This document shows positions 63,973 to 64,000 of a DNA stretch of 64,000 nt, one piece after another (positions within the stretch are counted from its first letter, which is position 1; every line of letters starts with the position of its first letter). The notes under the pieces were generated by a model. It was not told the origin of the DNA. It saw only the letters and a list, made by a program, of their open reading frames with translations, and did not search any database. The translations under genes and the position numbers were made by a program. Location: positions 434,001 through 498,000 of the forward strand of contig MU385739.1 of the NCBI GenBank assembly GCA_022497155.1, given 5' to 3'. Source of the stretch: Whalleya microplaca. Lineage: Eukaryota > Ascomycota > Sordariomycetes > Xylariales > Xylariaceae.

Positions 63973-64000
63973 TTCTTTCTTTCTTTCTTTCTTTCCTTCC
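63973..64000. repeat. (CTTT)n microsatellite at right edge
   Basis: At least five TTTC units, within the intron that precedes the 63937 exon of the OAC1 gene. Confidence 0.85.

Overview
The window is nuclear DNA of a filamentous ascomycete (Pezizomycotina, most likely Sordariomycetes or a close relative). The evidence is short introns of about 48-175 nt with GTRNGT donors, CTAAC-type branch sites and YAG ends, genes on both strands with no operons, and housekeeping proteins whose best-recognised relatives are fungal: MRH4, OAC1, SWC5, IWR1, TIP41, Tfc7-type phosphatase, CTU2 and PEX11C. I rebuilt exon structures by hand; every multi-exon model listed closes into one open frame.

Layout. 0.7-9 kb: a CBM48/AMPK-glycogen-binding-domain protein (-), the RNA polymerase II import factor IWR1 (+), and a fungal protein with a Myb-like HTH segment (-). 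9-24.9 kb is gene-poor: a Tfc7-like histidine phosphatase whose catalytic RHG motif sits in a 12-codon first exon, a small secreted Asn/Ala-rich repeat precursor with Kex2-type KR sites, and the mitochondrial DEAD-box helicase MRH4, separated by 2-4 kb blocks without recognisable genes. 24.9-31.7 kb: a secreted GH3 beta-glucosidase, a fungal Amidoligase_2-type enzyme, and an orphan Cys-rich ORF. 32.6-40.5 kb: a large disordered basic protein, TIP41, SWC5, a MAPEG membrane protein and a CsbD-like stress protein. 41.2-51.5 kb: a Dal5/Tna1-type permease, a SET/MYND-like lysine methyltransferase, a truncated Hsp70-like gene ending in a palindrome cluster next to an AT-rich patch, and a hexose-type sugar transporter. 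52.3-64 kb: a secreted cyanovirin-N-like protein, PEX11C, a GPI-anchored six-Cys Ser/Thr-rich protein, an APH-type kinase, CTU2 and the 3' part of OAC1, which runs off the right edge.

Functionally the genes are mostly independent housekeeping units: transcription (IWR1, Tfc7-like), chromatin (SWC5, SET), TOR signalling (TIP41), tRNA thiolation (CTU2), mitochondria (MRH4, OAC1) and peroxisomes (PEX11C). They are interspersed with accessory secreted or nutritional genes: GH3, CVNH, the repeat precursor, the GPI protein and two transporters. I see no biosynthetic cluster. The most notable candidate for something undescribed is the secreted precursor at 15449-16078, in which a nine-residue unit RHHAGQNAN occurs three times, twice directly after the K of a KR site. 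A technical point also matters: around the 10-N gap at 61143-61152 the assembly duplicates about 100 bp in a degraded, homopolymer-ridden form immediately upstream of CTU2.
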